A stretch of DNA of 42,837 bases from Bacillus sp. 123MFChir2 (GTDB taxonomy: Bacteria; Bacillota; Bacilli; Bacillales; Bacillaceae_G): positions 1 through 42,837 of the forward strand of contig NZ_KB910962.1 of NCBI RefSeq assembly GCF_000383235.1, written 5' to 3'. The position numbers and the translations under genes are program-made. Positions 42,675 to 42,837 of the stretch are shown here, in pieces (within the stretch, counting starts at the first letter, position 1; the number at the start of each line of letters is the position of its first letter). A model generated the notes under the pieces. The model searched no databases, was not told where the DNA came from, and saw only the letters and a program-made list of their open reading frames with translations.

Positions 42675-42837
42675 ATGATTTCAAAACAACAATCTCTTAA
42701 CCTTAGCCCATTCATGGCGATTTACGATATCGTCATACCAAAAGATAATATGCTCCGTCAATTTAATGAAATGGTAGATTTTTCTTTTGTTTTAGAGGAA
42801 CTGAAAAGTAAATATTGTCTCGATAATGGCCGCAACG
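42675..42837 (+). CDS. IS1182-family transposase, N-terminal part (3' truncated by the window)
   Basis: ATG 42675, 6 nt after AGGTGGTG, opens a frame that stays open to the window end (54 codons). It begins MISKQQSLNLSPFMAIYDIV, then PKDNMLRQFNEMVDFSFV and ELKSKYCLDNGRN. This is the characteristic N-terminus of IS1182-type (DUF772-containing) transposases in Bacillus. Whether the rest is intact is not visible. Confidence 0.8.
   Translation, partial: MISKQQSLNLSPFMAIYDIVIPKDNMLRQFNEMVDFSFVLEELKSKYCLDNGRN

Larger units (their letters stand above)
42562..42837 (+). mobile_element. Left end of an IS1182-like insertion sequence (runs off the window)
   Basis: GGCCACTGAAAAAGTC at about 42565-42580 looks like an IS1182-type terminal repeat (from memory). 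It is followed by a long hairpin and then a transposase start. The exact left boundary and any target duplication cannot be set because the right end lies outside the window. Confidence 0.6.

Overview
The window is chromosomal DNA of a Bacillus cereus-group bacterium. The base composition is AT-rich, start codons include several TTG and GTG behind strong AAGGAGG-type sites, and the gene order matches the Bacillus core chromosome: pepQ-type peptidase, ytkL, ytoI, ytpI, nrnA, ytrI/ytrH, dnaE, ytsJ, accDA, pfkA, pyk, fxsA, ytvI, ytwI, citZ, icd, mdh, maoC-like, phoPR, polA, mutM, ytaF, coaE, gapB, speD, nrdR, dnaB, dnaI. From memory the proteins look clearly B. cereus-like but rather diverged from the common cereus/anthracis versions, so a deeper-branching member (B. 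cytotoxicus-like) is possible; this was not tested.

Layout. 1-3850 is the only accessory-looking part: a small cupin, a short lipoprotein, a broken small gene, and a three-gene cassette of ECF sigma factor, single-pass anti-sigma factor and small membrane protein. 3856-10200 holds peptidase, metallo-hydrolase and nucleotide-turnover genes plus the sporulation pair ytrH/ytrI. 10194-20496 is a replication and central-carbon block: DnaE, malic enzyme with a FadR-type regulator, acetyl-CoA carboxylase transferase subunits, phosphofructokinase and pyruvate kinase. 20919-28337 has three small membrane-protein genes, then the TCA set citZ-icd-mdh and a MaoC-like hot-dog protein. 28683-37312 has a YnfA-type membrane protein, PhoPR, and polA-mutM-ytaF-coaE. 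37421-42547 has gluconeogenic gapB, speD, nrdR and the helicase-loading pair dnaB-dnaI. An IS1182-like transposase gene starts at the right edge and runs out of the window.

The genes form a coherent metabolic neighbourhood: glycolysis (pfkA, pyk), pyruvate/malate exchange (ytsJ), fatty-acid initiation (accDA), TCA entry (citZ, icd, mdh) and gluconeogenesis (gapB). Several local control signals can be read: a FadR/PdhR-type palindrome on the ytsJ promoter next to a FadR-type regulator gene, three CcpN-like boxes on the gapB promoter, a CcpA cre-like site before the maoC-like gene, and long structured 5' leaders before citZ, speD and polA.

Twelve copies or fragments of one roughly 200-bp repeat (terminal inverted repeats around ATATAAATCCA, conserved core GCTTCTATGCATGGCCAG) occupy most of the larger intergenic gaps; a second family appears at two places. 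They look like B. cereus-group interspersed 'bcr' repeats (MITE-like). I saw no CRISPR array, tRNA or rRNA gene, prophage, or recognisable defence or toxin system. The most promising undescribed material is RNA-level: the citZ and speD leaders.
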